64,000 bases of DNA from Balanoglossus misakiensis (Eukaryota; Hemichordata): NCBI GenBank assembly GCA_040954595.2, contig CM082594.2, positions 7,502,001-7,566,000 of the forward strand, given 5' to 3'. Shown in pieces: positions 23,687 to 37,655 of the stretch (its first letter is position 1; each line of letters begins with the position of its first letter). The position numbers and the translations under genes are program-made. Under the pieces are notes generated by a model. It saw only the letters and a program-made list of their open reading frames with translations. It did no database searches and was not told the origin of the DNA.

Positions 23687-26600
23687 ATGGCTGCGGGAGT
23701 GATGACGGCCAGCACTACCACAGTGATGGATGATGTCGTCGTCTTTCAGAAAAACGATCTCCCATTGCTCGGTTACCCAATCATGGAATCGATCAGAAGA
23801 CAGGGAAAGTTATGCGATGTTACTTTGAAGGTAAATAACTATTTTTACAGACCATCGCGCACCAATATGCCGACTGTGCATCGCCAAAATCACCGGCCTA
23901 AATCATTATGTTTATATCATTTCCGGAATTCCGGAAATATCGATTATATAGGTTAACTAGTCTGTGGAATATAATTTCATTAGCTACATTAAATAAAATA
24001 CAGCAGATTACGCCAGCGGGTTGGTTAGAGAACGGGACTCAATATGAAACCCACGAATGGCTGTATTTGATTGTGTACATGTACATTTCATCATAAAACA
24101 ATAATTTCTGCACATATGTCTGAAATCAAATTCCTAGAATATCAGTAATAATTGTCTTGGATATTGTACATATAATGTGTAAACATTTTTTGAGTCTTAA
24201 TATTTGTGTTGTTTTATCGTAGGTTGGTGATCAGAAATTCACTGCCCACCGAATCGTGCTAGCAGCATCCATACCTTACTTCAATGCAATGTTTACACAT
24301 GACATGATGGAGTGTAAACAAGATGAGATTGTCATGCAAGGGATTGAACCAAGGTGAGTCATCACTCACTACAAAACAAAACAATACAGACAAAGAACCA
24401 AATATTTTATGCAGTGGCATAACCTTTGACCCTTAACCTCTCCGCAATCGATGAGACCAGGAAATAAATTTTAACCTTTTCAGGGATTTCCTTGTAACAC
24501 ACCCAAATTTTATCCTATAGAGTGGTTTAAGACTGAGAACTAGGGTTAATATCAGACTATCATTAGTGTTAGCTTCGCTGCTGTCTGTCTCCAAGGGAAG
24601 CTGAGGTATCAATCAAACAATGCGGATTAAAATATTTCCCCTCTCCCATCCAGTGTGTTGGAAGCCTTTGTTAATTACGCCTACAATGGACGTGTGGAAA
24701 TGGATGTCAACAATGTGCAGTCTTTGTTAATTGGTGCCAGTTTTCTCCAGCTGCAAGTTATCAAAGAGGCCTGCTGTGATTTCCTCAAAGAAAGGTAGAT
24801 ATCGTTGCCGATTTTTATGTCACTTGTATATTAGTAAATTCAAATTACAAGTCACTTTTTATTGATTTTTGCAATTGCATGCTGCTAGACAGATATTTAC
24901 AGGTGAGGAAATTAACTGATCAAATTTGTTTCGGTTTCTCTGGCAGATTGAACCCTAGTAACTGCCTTGGCATCAGGGGATTTGCCGACACCATGATGTG
25001 TTCGAACCTTACAGAATCGGCCACCAAGTACCTTCACAAGAGATTTGTGGAAGTCTCCAAATCGGACGAGTTCCTCAGCCTATCCAAAGAGGAACTCCTG
25101 CCGATTATATCCAGTGATGACCTGAATGTCAAGGGTGAAGAACAGGTACAGTTGACTTGATTTGTGTTGTTTAATCAAGTGACCCTTTAAAGACCCATCA
25201 CCTATGACCTTTGATGTCGGTTTCATTTTGTGTAGGTATTCGAAGCCGTCATCGCCTGGGTCAAGAGAGAGCCAGAGGTGCGATCCGCACACATGCCAGA
25301 GTTGCTAGCCAAAGTCCGACTGCCACTGATTAGACCACAAATACTGACAGACAGAATATCCACTGAAGATCTGGTCAGGACTAGCCATGAATGCAGGTGA
25401 ATAAACAATTCATGCTTTCCAGAAACAGAAATCTTCTGTTTTGTGATTACAAAGTATTGACATTTTGCACGTTGGTTTGTTATAAACAGAGACTTAGTTG
25501 ACGAAGCCAAAGATTATCACTTAATGCCGGAAAGAAGAGGCCAGTTGCAGAGCACACGAACCAGACCAAGATGTTGCAATGATATCACTGGAATTATATA
25601 TGCAGTTGGTGGGCTTACGAGTACAGGTACGTAAGCCATCTGTTTCAGTAATTCAACATCAAGGGTGTGAAGAACTGGTAGCAACACTTCTGCCAGCACA
25701 ATGTCTCAGATGCTATATTAAAAACACTCTTTCATGTTTCAGGGGAGTCACTGAGCACGGTCGAAGTGTATGACTCCATATGCAATGTCTGGCAAGCAGC
25801 TAAGCCAATGAGTACAATGCGTAGCCGTGTCGGAGTCACGGTGCTTTCAGGACAGTTGTACGCCATTGGTGGATACGACGGCCAATCCCGGCTGAGCACG
25901 GTGGAGGTGTACGATCCCGTCGTCAAGGAGTGGTGGCAAGTTGCTGCAATGAACAGCAAACGAAGGTTTGTAAGAAACATGATCACAAACGTCTCCATCA
26001 TGGTTGAACACGATTTTGGAAGAGGGTCTTTCATTGGGAGGGGGAGGTATAACAGGTGGCTTACTTGTAATATTCATATTTTCCTTTTTACGGTCTGTGT
26101 ATCAGTGCTTTAGGTGCAGCTGCATTGGACGGCAAGGTCTATGCCTGCGGTGGATACGATGGAATCTCGTCTCTCAATTCTGTGGAGTTCTATGATCCGG
26201 AGAATGACAAGTAAGTCCGACCTGTTGGCTTGGATCAGAATTTGGGATGCAGTATATCCAAAGTGGCCAAGTTTACACTAAAGAGCTTCGGAAAATTAAA
26301 AGTGCACACAACTAATTGCATCTGACCTGAAACTACTTCTCTCATTACAGGTGGTATATGGTTGCTAATATGAACAAAGCTCGCAGTGCTGCTGGTGTAA
26401 CTATATTTGACGGGCAGGTGTGTGCAGTTGGGGGCCATGATGGACTATCAATTTTCAACTCAGTAAGTGTCCTGTTTTTTTTAAGAAAATTAATAAACAT
26501 ACACCTGAAGTCGTAATGGTTCCTATGCATAACCATGTTTCATGAACATCTGAAAAATTTCCATGTAATTAACGGATTTTCTGCCCTTCATTTCTCCAAG

Positions 26601-26987
26601 GTTGAGATGTTTAATCATTTTACCGGCAATTGGACGATTCTGCCACCGATGCTGACAAAGCGATGCCGCCTTGGCGTGGCGACCCTGAACGGCCAGCTGT
26701 ACGTGTGCGGCGGGTACGACGGTTCGGTGTTTCTCAACTCAGTGGAGGTGTTCGACCCCATCAACCAGCAGTGGTCGTTGGTGGCGCCCATGAAATCGCG
26801 ACGGAGTCGCGTCGCCCTGGTGTCCAACAGCGGGAAGCTCTACGCCGTGGGCGGCTACGATGGACTGACGAATCTGAACACGGTCGAACGCTACGACCCC
26901 ATGTCGAATACCTGGACGGATGTGGCGTCAATGAAAGTACACGAGGGAGGGGTAGGGGTGGGGGTGATCCCTCTCATGCCTGCATGA
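23687..26987 (+). CDS. KLHL18: Kelch-like protein 18 (BTB-BACK-Kelch, CUL3 adaptor)
   Basis: Ten exons (23687-23830, 24223-24353, 24654-24794, 24947-25145, 25236-25396, 25490-25626, 25743-25965, 26106-26210, 26351-26462, 26601-26987) give 579 residues; human KLHL18 has 574. Residues about 30-140 form the BTB domain ([40 protein letters not shown]). Residues about 145-250 form [22 protein letters not shown] precedes six kelch repeats carrying GGYDG/GGHDG and WYMV-type blades, ending [16 protein letters not shown]18 recruits substrates such as Aurora A to CUL3-RBX1 ubiquitin ligase. The start at 23687 has a good context (AAAATGG) that also looks like a YY1 site; an upstream in-frame extension is open but unlike the family. 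Donors GTTTGT (after 25965) and GTACAG (after 25145) are slightly weak but fixed by homology. Confidence 0.96.
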
Positions 26988-27104
26988 TTGCCAAATTTTT
27001 GAGAGGAACAACTTACATTTATTTATGGTATATTTACATAAGGATGGTCCACTCCACCGGTAGAAAAACCAAAGGTCGTGCTTGAAATATGACCTCTGAC
27101 CTTA

Positions 27105-27122
27105 TCAATCAATCAATCAATC
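27105..27122. repeat. Short (CAAT)n tetranucleotide run
   Basis: Four tandem TCAA/CAAT units lie about 120 bases past the KLHL18 stop, in its probable 3' untranslated region. Confidence 0.8.
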
Positions 27123-27635
27123 ACTTGCTTGTATTGTGTGACCCTAAGGGACAGAAGGTAAATCAGCCAAAATGCATTCTTGCCCGAAGGATCCAATCTG
27201 TTTATTGGCTCAACAGACAAATCCCTAGAATTTGAACGAGCAGCAGAAAAGAACCAATATAACTCAATGAAAGAAATTCCTGCCAAATCATGAAAGGGGT
27301 TTACTTTATCAGGAATATTTCTTAATTTTCATGGATTAACATCTCAATCAGTATCATGCACAAATGATTTCACTATGTATGAAGCATTATGATTTTCTTA
27401 TCTTTCCTGAAACAGTAGCTGTGAGCAGAATTTCAAAGTTTTGTCTGTGTTACTTGTGGGAAAGGTTTACATGCATGTGTCAGTGTATAATAGAGTCTAT
27501 TGTATTTTTTGTGTAAATAATATTAATATATAGAGTTATAAAGAGAATTTTACTGTAGGTGCATACAACTGTGTGTGTGTATTCATTGTACATTTTGCTT
27601 GTCCTTTTGCTTGAATGAGCTTCAGAAGATGAAAG

Positions 27636-27641
27636 AATAAA
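27636..27641 (+). terminator. Candidate poly(A) signal of KLHL18
   Basis: AATAAA lies about 650 bases after the KLHL18 stop. A second one is at 27841-27846, so two 3' ends are possible. Confidence 0.45.
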
Positions 27642-28348
27642 ATCTGGGGATTGGGTTTTTTTTTTGAAGGCATATTTTAACAAAACTTTTAAAAGCATGC
27701 TACTTTGTTGTTCAGTTCTGTGACTGTGAATTATCAGTTCATCTTTTGTCGACTTGTATGAAATGTGAAGAGTAACTGTGTCTCATAGATTTTGTGTTCA
27801 AGCTCATCCTCAAGAAATTATTATTTACATGGCATATTTGAATAAAATAGCTTTTAAGAAATATCAGTGATATTTGTGGATTATTTTATAATTTCCTGAC
27901 TATGTACAGGGATGACATTTATAACAAGCTCAATTAATTAACAGAAAACCCTTGCTGTCCAAAGTCCATAATGCAATATAACAGACCCTATTGAGATGCT
28001 GCCTTGACAATTCTTGAGAAGCTAGGACACATAAGACATTTGCATCACGCTAAAATAACAAATAGTCTGTGAAAGGTTATAATACTGTGCAATATTCTGC
28101 CTGCTGCATGAAACAAGACTGGTATAAACTTGCAATTCCTTATTCTATGTTTTCCAAAAAGCTGGCATAAGAAAAAACTGTGAACCATAGAGAAATGTTT
28201 AACAGATATTGCTGCCTCGTTAGCTTGGCATTTATAAAGAAGACTCCTGCAATCCTGGGGCCAATGTTGGATTCGTGTGGATCAGCTACTTTGACCTTGA
28301 TACAGGACAAGTACATGCTGTTCCTGGTCTTTTCAGACAAGTGCAGGT

Positions 28349-30727
28349 CTATTGTGATTTCCCCAGGATAGACAGTATGATGAGGAACAGATAGACGATG
28401 TCTATGTACAGACACAAGGCTGCAAAGATATACTCTTCAGGGCTGAGTTCGTGTTTCTTTCCTCCACAGATCAACTGGGTGTCAATGGCCAACCACTGAG
28501 AGAGGGGGGGAGGGGAGGGAGAGAGTGACAGAAAAGTTCCATTAGATTCTGGCAAAACCAATCAACAATCAATTAGTCAACCAAAATCATTTTCTGAAAT
28601 CGATGTTTTTTTACCTTCATGCATTTTCTTGTTAGTTTTTTCGACATGATGTTTAAATGATTAAAGAGACAGAAACTCACCAGAACTAAGAGAAGTGCAC
28701 AGATCAGACCTATGACCGTGTCCATGATGTTATTCCTTGTAAATATTGCAATGATTGCGAAGAACAGAACGGCCAATGTCAAGACAAATGCTATGCCAAT
28801 CAGGGCAGTGAAGTCAAACCTTGTCTGGACGCAAAATAAGGTCACACCGATACATACACCCTTTTGAAAATAATCAAAAAAAGTAAGGTGATAGGAAAAG
28901 GCATCAGGGATATTAAAATAGAATAAGTTAAACCAGAAATTGTTCTTACCAATGTTATGGCGATGCACACTATTACTGCCCGGCTGTCGTAGAAACTGCA
29001 AGAAAATGAAATCACAGGTAAGTCTTAAAACTTCATACAACCACATGGTAGTAGGGAATTTCTGACAAGACACTTAGTGGGGTTGGATTTCATCATATGG
29101 AAGTAACCCTACCTTGCAATTGTTCCAGTCATATAGGACAAGGAGAGTGTCTGAAGAGGAAGAGATAGTAAACATAGTCAATATTTGAACTCAGATTTCC
29201 AGTTATATTTGACACTAAAACAAAACAACTATGACAAAAATTATTGCAGCACAACAAAAGAAAAAACAACAATATGTTTGATTTTCTGAGGATTTTTGTT
29301 TGTTTTCGGAATGAGTTTTCTTGTTTGCCTGAAAGTTCCCCCCTCTGAGGATATTGAACATGTGGCATGAGAGTTACCTACCAAAATGGTCAGCATGACC
29401 AGGTTATGAGGAGTTTTACGTCTAAGAGACTCAACACAGGCAATTACAAGATAAACAAATATAAAGACACCACTGTGGAGGAATAAGAGATTCTGAATAA
29501 GATCAATGTTGCTCTGGGTTTCCAATAACCTTAAAAGTAAATGTATATCAAAACACAATCTAATGATCAATCAATAATCCAAAACATGAAAACTGCCCGG
29601 GTGAGAACGAAGAATTTGAGAGACTTACTAAGATGCGTAGTAAAATCCGGGATTATTCTGAACCCATTCTTTAACTTCCTCTCTGGAAATGAAAGCACAG
29701 ATGTAAAGTGGGAGTATTTATGTACATGAATGAACTTGACAGCGAGTATATAGATTGGACAGTGCAAAGTTTGAGGACATGTGAATCGTCGAATGGTGGG
29801 TAAGATGGATAGATGGTGAAAAAATCAAATGTACAAGATAAAACCATTACTCACACGAATGTGAAAACACAGACAATGCCAAAAGTGACCAGTAACTGTA
29901 TTGTTAATGTAATATAAACCTGCAGTGAGAGAAAAGTGATCGTTTAAACCAAGAAAAAAGAACATCACAAATTTACAATAAATTACTGTTGGTTGATACC
30001 ACTTGATGGATGATAACTATAATGACTGTATAATTATTCTGTGACCTAATAACTGATAACAGTATCTACCCATCAACCTATTATTTTACCCCCCAAAAAA
30101 TCCTTACTATAAAAACAACAATTTCATCTGTTAGTACCTTCACACCCAAATTTAAAGTTTATATACGTTTATTGACACTTAAGAGTACCTTTTTAATGAA
30201 AGTTCTTCTAACTTGCTTGTCAGAGAACTTCTCCGCTGTAGTGAAACCACCGGTCTCAGCAACTGTGCCTCCGTCATCTCCTCTGTCACTGTCAAGAGTT
30301 AATGGTGATTGCCCTGTCCCACCGTATGAGGGCATTGTTTCATGCGTCAGTTGGCCCCCAGTGTAAGCTGTAGGTACAAGACATAATTGATGATTATTAC
30401 ACAAATGTTTTATATGTTATCTTGGAACATAACACTATCACACGTTTCAGGCTTGTCTCACTCCAGAATTAAAAGTATATCTGGTACAGATACACTACTG
30501 ACCAGTACATTTGTATAGTACTTTTGTCATTTTGTTTCATTATATTACACTAAACATTTGCATTATTGTTGAATATGACGTCATTTACCGCCAGGGTTGT
30601 ATGGTGGTGGTGGTTCTCGGGAGTCGTATCCATAAGGCACACCAGGATTGTATGCGTGCTGTTCTTGATCGGACGCTCCATAAGCTGCGTAACTCTGGTT
30701 ACTGTAACCTTGTTGACCGGTTTCCAT
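28349..30727 (-). CDS. Lifeguard/TMBIM-family (BAX-inhibitor-1) membrane protein
   Basis: Nine exons (30727-30589, 30367-30189, 29919-29855, 29682-29629, 29472-29382, 29150-29113, 28995-28950, 28860-28681, 28495-28349) give 312 residues, typical of GRINA/FAIM2 (lifeguard 1/2). The first 95 residues are Tyr/Gly/Pro-rich with PPPPYNPG (a PPxY element). RRTFIKKVYITLTIQLLVTF opens seven membrane segments. Landmarks include NNPGFYYASYGVF, MLTILTLSLSYMTG, QTRFDFT, LAIDTQLICGG and SPEEYIFAALCLYIDIV. The paired aspartates of IDTQ and YIDIV match the di-aspartyl pH sensor of BI-1 family calcium channels, so a Ca2+ leak role at ER, Golgi or endosome is likely; the family also suppresses apoptosis. I cannot tell which lifeguard member it is. 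A 5' untranslated intron exists, since an acceptor (TTTTAG) sits five bases before the ATG. Confidence 0.93.
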
Positions 30728-32230
30728 GGTGGCTAAAAGGAGTACATTATTAGTTTTTATCATATATCCATGTACAGGTGCATGGAAGGGTTATAAAACC
30801 AACAGTCAACAGTATTTGATTTTTGAAAATGATTTAAGTGGGCTTATAATCATGGTACGAATGATACTTTAAGCAAAACACGAAAACATCAGTTCAGAGT
30901 CAGTTTGTCCTTGTATCTCTCCTATTGTGGTTTGAAGTCAGTAATAAATGTACAAAATGCATCATTAATAATAACTTTATTTGGTTAACATTGACATGTA
31001 CTGATGTCACCACTGCCTGACATTTTTACTGACCAGACCACAGTCTGTGTACAAAGGTCGTCTTAAAGCTGAGGTTCCACTAAGCTCTGATGTCTATTTC
31101 GCATTTCAATGTCTGCCCTGAAAGGCAGTTTTGTATATGACTAGATTTAAAACACATAATAAAAAACCTTATTTGAGTGAAACTATAAAAACCATGATTA
31201 CCACCTACCTCGAAATTTGGTTCAACTGTTGATCTGAGGAATTTGATTTTCAGTAAAGTGTACACTGACAAGGATTACCAACAGGATTAGTACCAAGTCT
31301 GATATGTTTAGGTGAAGATGATCATGGCGCTACCAAACATCAGACCGGATATTAAAGTTTAATAACAAGACAACCGGTAATCATTAACTGCACAGACGAG
31401 TTTAATGACAACAGATAATAAACTACCATCTTGACGTCACACACACCACCTAAAATGGCAAGCCACCATCCCAATATTTCTACAGTACCAAACATCAGTA
31501 TAAAACCAAGATTCTACAAATATCTTGAGGAGTTTCTAGAAAAAGAAACTTATGGTCTCATTCAGAGGCCCTTTGTGAAACAACTAAGAGTATAGACAGG
31601 GTTTAAAGTTGTACATTGGCCATTGCTACCATGGGCGTTCAAAAAAACTGTGACAAATTGCAAAAGAAGGAATTCAAGACATTATTAATAGCCTTTTTAT
31701 ATAAAAACACCAGAGCACATATTAACTTATACGTTCTCACAGAAAAGGTCATATGCAGGGTCACCTGAGGTCACAGTTGTGGCGCCACCACAGGCGATGT
31801 TGTGATATGATGATGTAAACATGGCCGCTTTCGTAAGGTACCATGTGCGGCATGAAACGTGATTGCGGTTTTAGCAAGTCCACGGCTGCATGGTAAGTTA
31901 TAATATCAAACCAAGAGTATCTATGTTGATAGCAGTGAGATTTTCAATCATGTGAAGAAATCGAACTCCCAGGGATTGATTTTACAGGCAATAAGAAGGG
32001 CCTCAGCCCTGGTGACACCACTGAATGTGTGAGTACATGTACTAGTACTGCATTGATTGTGACAAGGAATTTAACTAGATGATCTTCTTGTATTTTTATA
32101 GTGTCCATGAAATGATTCAGATGTCATAATTGTTCTAAGCCGCCTGGACCAGCCATTCAACAGGATTATGGAAGTGAATTGGATGTCTTGATGTTCATCT
32201 TTGCAGCCATAAACATCTGATGTCTTTTGA
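30728..32230. other. Head-to-head interval with 5' untranslated exons
   Basis: Leftwards lies the lifeguard start, rightwards the FASTK-family start. Likely noncoding exons of the FASTK-family gene include one ending before GTAAGT at about 31896, one from about 31988 to 32027, and the beginning of the coding exon after an acceptor at 32206. A frame opening at an upstream ATG (about 31843) is stopped within the next exon, so it would be at most a short upstream ORF. No other gene was seen. Confidence 0.45.
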
Positions 32231-35200
32231 ATGAGAATTGGATTCAAGATGGGGACCAGGTTGTTATTGAACAGAATTCAGTTGCTGTCAACTCGACAGA
32301 TGCCATTTCAGGATTTACAGGTGTCAATGAGAGCAGCCCAGCGATCTCTGATCAGTATGCAAATCAACGGAAATCAACCGACCACTGTGCACAGAACATC
32401 AATTCCAGATATAACCGGGCAACAAAATGGTTGTAAAGGATGTGAGATGATTGCAGAGCCAGATTCTGTGACAGAACAGATCCTCAAAGCGGAGAGCGAG
32501 AAAGCCATCTTCAGTGTCATAGCCACCAACAGGCAGTGTCTTACAAACGTGCACGTGTCTGCAGCCGTCGATGGTCTATGGGAACTCCAGAAGCAGAAAA
32601 CCGACAGCGCTAGGGAGCTCGGTGAGATAGTGGAACACCCGGAGTTCAGTCACCTGTGTAAAGCAGTGGAGAAGAACGTCGCGGATTTCGGCCACGAATC
32701 GCTGGTCAAGATGATGTACGCTGTTCTGAGGCTGCAACGAGATCCCTCCAGCACCACGGTGCAGCAGCTTGTCATGGAAACCCGGCGGAGAATGCCGGAA
32801 TTGGAGTTTTCCGAGCTCTCCAGATTCGGCGTGTGCCTACACGACATGGAGCTATTCTCCAGTCCGGTCAAAGGTCAGATACTGGGAATTTTACAAGAGA
32901 AACTGGATGACGTTACAAACGTTAGGGAGTTCTCCAACTTGATGTATATTTTAATTCAGCTTTGCTCGCAGTCGTTTCAAATTCGACTGTTGAACAAAGC
33001 CATGGAGTTGTTAGAAACCGACGGCTGTCAGCCCAGTGCAAGGGATGTACGGCGGATCATGAGGGCAATGACCTATGTACTGATTTGTCACAAGCCTCTA
33101 CTTCAGAAGTGTGCGGGTGTTTTACTGGACATGATACAAGAGATCGAGCCCGACGACCTCTGCATGATCTACCATCACCACCAGCTGCTTGGATTCGAGC
33201 ACAAGGAATTGAAAACTTCCATAGTGAAGAGGCTAACTGAAGTATACCAGGATATCACGTGTCCAACAGCCATTGCCAAGATATTTGAAGTCCTCGCCCC
33301 GGAGATGCCGTTGGAGGTTAAACTTCACCTTGAGGATATGGTGAGTGACATGATACCTGATATGTGCATGACCTCTGTGTCACGGGTCGTCAACGGTCTG
33401 AAGAAGATGAACTATCGCTCGGTCAACATCCTGAAGAAAGTCTCCCGACTCATCCTGCAGGAGAAATCAGACATGGACGTCGATGTCTCGTTGCGAATCG
33501 CGAGGAACTTGATGCAGTTGCGCTACAAAGACAAGAAACTGGAAAGCTTCCTCGGCCAGAAGCTGGTCTCGGGACTCAAGAACTGCATCAGTCCGCACGA
33601 TGTTAGCGACATCGTCAGCACGCTGGCCGACCTGGACATGTCTCATCCGGATAGTCTGATCCTGACTCGAGTTGCAGACAGCATGCACCATTTCAATGTC
33701 ACTGAACTCAACAGAGTTTCTTTGGCCGTCAGGACGATTCTGCGAGCCGAGCACAAAACCTCCGGTCATCACGCGAAGTATGTGACCTTACTGAACCAGC
33801 TCAGTCGCAAAGTCGTGGAGAAACTGGACGATGTACGCAGCATATATCTCTTCAACGATATCATGGAAATTGTAGCAGTGGAAGGTATGGACTCATCCCT
33901 CATCGATGAACTCACGCAGCATTACAACAAAATGCTGCACAAAGTGACACCCAGGGCGGCCATCGAGGCTGCGCAAGTCATCTCGAAGATGCGTTATCTT
34001 CAGAAACCCCTCCTGGACACCATTGCATCTGTGGTCACCAAGCAACCGCAAAACGTTGGCTTCATCAGCATGTATCGCATCCTCCTGCCGTTCGCAGTCC
34101 TGAACTACCAACCGCCGAATTCTGAGAGATTTCTGAGAACTTGTATCGAGAAGTTCGAAGCGTCGCTGGATCAGTACGACCCGAACCTTCTCATCAAAGT
34201 TGCGGACGCACTCTCTGTACACCAGAAGTTCCCCGCCAAAATCATAGACCGTTTATTCAGTCTAGATTTCTTGACAAAGATGGATAAAGTCTTAGAAGGT
34301 GGGTTATTTTTACCTTGGTGCCTATTGTTCATGGGTAGGGTTCCTCTCTTATTGATAATGAGCAGTTGATAGATCTGCCTGAAATAACATAGTCCAACTT
34401 GGATGGTGTGATGATGGTTCTGACGCTAGCTGTAGGTCACCAGGGGTCAGGGTTCAAAGGTCTTGTAGACTGGAATATCAGTGGTGAGTTGAGGTTTCAT
34501 TTTCTGATCATAATTTGGCCAATTTTTTACAGAGATGCCAGCTGACCAGTATGAGTTATGTCGGTTCAAACTAATGCAGCTCAACAGAGCGGTGAGGATT
34601 GAATGTCCAGAGACAAGGATACCGTGGTTTCATGACGATTACTGTGAAGAGTTGCTGAAAAGACGTAAGTTATAATGGGAAGCCAACAATATCACACATT
34701 GGATACGTGTGGAAAGCAGAACTAATTTTGTGCCAAATGAGCACCACTAACCAATGTACATGAATCTCCTTTTAGGATCACACTTCAGCCTGCCTAAGAT
34801 GTTGTCCAATGTACAGGGTATTGTGAGTGAGGTGATCGGTGGAGCTCAGTTCATGAGGTCGTGGGTAGTGACTCCGTACTACTACAGTATAGGTAAGTGG
34901 CTGAAAGATCATGGCCCCATTTAGACCAAAGTTGGCACATACATGGGTATACACTCATGTATAGCAAATAAACCCATGGGTCCGGTGGTTGGATGGTGAT
35001 GAGACCAGGTTGTGAAAAGTGCTTTTCCTGTGACTTAACCCTCCCTTTAGACATATTGTCACCCCTTGTTATCATGTTCTAGTATACAGTGGATTCTGGA
35101 ATGATAAATACATCAAATGGTCTTGTTCTCCAGATTTTGAATGCGTGCTGGATGCTGACAACACTCCTTTGGTGTGTGCTGATTATGGGAGCTTCCTAAA

Positions 35201-35918
35201 CAAATCCGGGAAGATGTCAAGCCAGGTGTTGGCGGATCTGATGCAGTGGGGATCCCAGAAGAAAGAGCTACCACCTGGTGCACAAAGGTAACACAAATGT
35301 CATCAGACAGTCAGGCTGATGATGTCAGATTCTGGCAACGTAAACCTCTCTGTGTGGTGTCACTCTGATTGCATAGGTAGCTTCTGATTGGTCACGGTTG
35401 ACCTGCATTGACCTTCCAGTGTATCTCTTGGTTTAACTCAGGTCTGCACTTATCCTAATCACGCGATTATCATTTATACATTTTCTGCTATGTCTAGGGT
35501 AGCCATTGATTTCCTTGGCCCAAGACACTACTGCGTCAACTCAAGACATCCTCTTGGATACACAGAGATGAAGAAAAGGCACTTGGAGATCATTGGATAC
35601 AAATATGTGCCTGTAAGTATGATCCATTGGCCTGTGCGAGTCTGTCAGGGTAGTTTTGTCAGATCCAGTCCAGAAAAATGTAGGTGGATAGTTGGAAATG
35701 TGACTACTGTTGATGAATTGCTGTAGTGGGGCACTGATTACTCGTATTTTCTTAATCTGTAGATTCCTCCATACGAGTGGTACTCAATGAGACTGGCCAC
35801 ACGGGAAGATTACAAGAACTACTTGAGGCAGAAGATATTTGGACTGGATGGTGGCGTACCGGGCAAAACCAAGAAATCGGTCCTGGAAATACTCTCATCA
35901 TTTACAAGCAGATCATAG
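32231..35918 (+). CDS. FASTK domain-containing mitochondrial RNA protein (FASTKD1-like)
   Basis: Six coding exons (32231-34298, 34533-34664, 34776-34892, 35134-35287, 35498-35612, 35763-35918) give 913 residues; the first exon alone holds 689 codons. The N-terminus (MRIGFKMGTRLLLNRIQLL) is basic, hydrophobic and acid-poor, like a mitochondrial targeting peptide. The middle is a long run of helical hairpins (VKMMYAVLRLQ, ISKMRYLQKPLLDTIAS) as in FAST_1/FAST_2 regions. The C-terminus is a RAP domain at about 825-880 with DFLGPRHYCVNSRHPLGYTEMKKR and GYKYVPIPPYEW. FASTK proteins bind and process mitochondrial mRNAs. Length and the memory that human FASTKD1 neighbours PPIG favour FASTKD1, but I cannot exclude FASTKD2, 3 or 5. 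An in-frame TGA directly precedes the start ATG, which fixes the start. Confidence 0.9.
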
Positions 35919-36238
35919 CAAACCAATGAAGTGATTGGTCCAGTGAACTACAAACAAGTTGTACCCATTGTGTCATGTTGACATTTGTTTTTGTGTTGGA
36001 CTGATATTACGACTGACATCGAACATTACCACATCATCAAAACCAGATCACCTTATATCTGTTTGGTAGTACCAAGTTCACCTATTGTACCATACATATA
36101 CTCATGGATTGCAGGAATTTATATGAGAAGTAAATTGGTTTTTACCTGGCATTTGAAGTGAGCATCTGAAGTAGGACGTACGTCTACTTCTTGGAGTTCA
36201 TTTGTGTACATCAAAGTTTTGTTTCCTTCTGTAACAGT

Positions 36239-36257
36239 AATAAAATTGTACAATAAA
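36239..36257 (+). terminator. Two poly(A) signals of the FASTK-family gene
   Basis: AATAAA at 36239-36244 and again at 36252-36257, about 320 bases after the stop at 35918. The close pair makes a 3' end shortly downstream likely. Confidence 0.55.
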
Positions 36258-37140
36258 GAACCTTTTATGATGTACATTAAATCAAGTATTACTGTCTTCA
36301 TTGAAAAGTGATCAGTGGTATATGATATACAAGTCCACTTAGAGGCTTTGTTATCAGTGAGAGAATGAAGTCAAACTTACTACACCTGTAAATATTAAAG
36401 TTTTACTACAATCATATATCTATGAAAAATATATATATATACCTTCAGTTCACATGATGTCAGTACAGTCCAAGAGACTGGTAGTTCCGCTGGAATGGTG
36501 GGACAGCTGTTCCCGGCACTTTTCCAGGTTTCCAGTGTCTGATCCGGAGTGGAAGAACTTGAACTGGTTGTGGGGGACACTGGTGTTTGTCTTGGGTATT
36601 CAGAATCATAGAGTGCTCACTGTTGATAAACACGGTTTCTTGAGAAACCAAAACAATGCAGACAGACATAGCAATGTGCCTTTTATTAATCAGTTATTGC
36701 AGCCATGAACATCATTTGATTTATAACATCTTTTGCAACAAGAATACAATTATTTGATGATAAAATAAAACTTCATAAACATTAAAAATATATTTTTTCA
36801 ACCATTTGCTTTTGTTTACTTAACTCTTGATAAACATTAAACAACATTGGAATATCAACTACGAAATTCTGAACACAACCAGTAAGCCCAACACAGACAG
36901 CACCCTTTCCTGCAAAAAAGTAAGTAACATCTCTGAAAGGATTAACATTCAGAACTTTCGGGTAATGTTTGATGCCTTCTAATGATCAGATAGTCACTCG
37001 AACTGTAACAACATGCAGGAAATATGACAAAATACCGTGAAAATTCAGACAATCAGTTGATAATTGTGTGTAAATATACATAGAAGTGCTTAATGCCCAA
37101 GGGATGTACAAGGTTTACACTTCAGTTATATACAAAGAAG

Positions 37141-37146
37141 TTTATT
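37141..37146 (-). terminator. Candidate poly(A) signal of the polycystin gene
   Basis: TTTATT on the plus strand reads AATAAA on the minus strand, 510 bases past the stop. An alternative lies at 36682-36687. Confidence 0.4.
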
Positions 37147-37655
37147 GCTGGAAAGGAAATACCGGTACATCGGTATTTCACATACTGGCCATTTTCAAGA
37201 ATTTTCCATTTCTTTGTAGTGTTCATGTGAGTACCATTTGAGGTTGTCAGACACTGGTTCAAAATTGTGCTACCACAACTTGAGTGGCGATCTGTTGACA
37301 TTATCACAAAGTCTTCTCAATTGTTTCGCTGAAATGTATTGCAAAAAATTCACCCAAGATGGAGAATCTGATCCCTGATCGTATTTAAACAATTTTCAGT
37401 TGCACACACAAAATTCTTAATCATAACTCGTTTGAACAAAACAGTACATATAACTATTAAAGTCTGACACAATTTTTGTTAATAGTGATCGAAATTCTGA
37501 TTTTCACATTTCAAACGCCAAAAACATCTTTTTTTCTTTGCTTCAGAATCTGCACTCTATCATACAAACAGCTTGCAAATTAAGCTGGATAATGCCCTGT
37601 AAACTTAACAGCTGTATAACTAGATTGACAGCATATGCAAAGCAAACTAGATCAG

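Larger units (their letters stand above)
26988..28348. other. Convergent 3' regions of KLHL18 and the lifeguard gene
   Basis: KLHL18 runs right and the lifeguard gene runs left, so this 1.36 kb is mostly their 3' untranslated sequence. Plus-strand AATAAA sites lie at 27636-27641 and 27841-27846. A (CAAT)4 run lies at 27105-27122. No coding sequence or RNA gene was recognised. Confidence 0.55.
35919..37655. other. Convergent 3' regions of the FASTK-family gene and the polycystin
   Basis: Tail-to-tail interval of 1.7 kb. Plus-strand AATAAA occurs at 36239-36244 and 36252-36257. Minus-strand AATAAA lies at 37141-37146 and 36682-36687. Short open frames near 36454-36708 have no motif. No further gene is supported. 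Confidence 0.5.

Noticed and set aside
31843-32020. Possible upstream start of the FASTK-family gene (MCGMKRD...)
   Set aside because: Joining it to the next exon meets a stop at once, and an in-frame TGA precedes the ATG at 32231.
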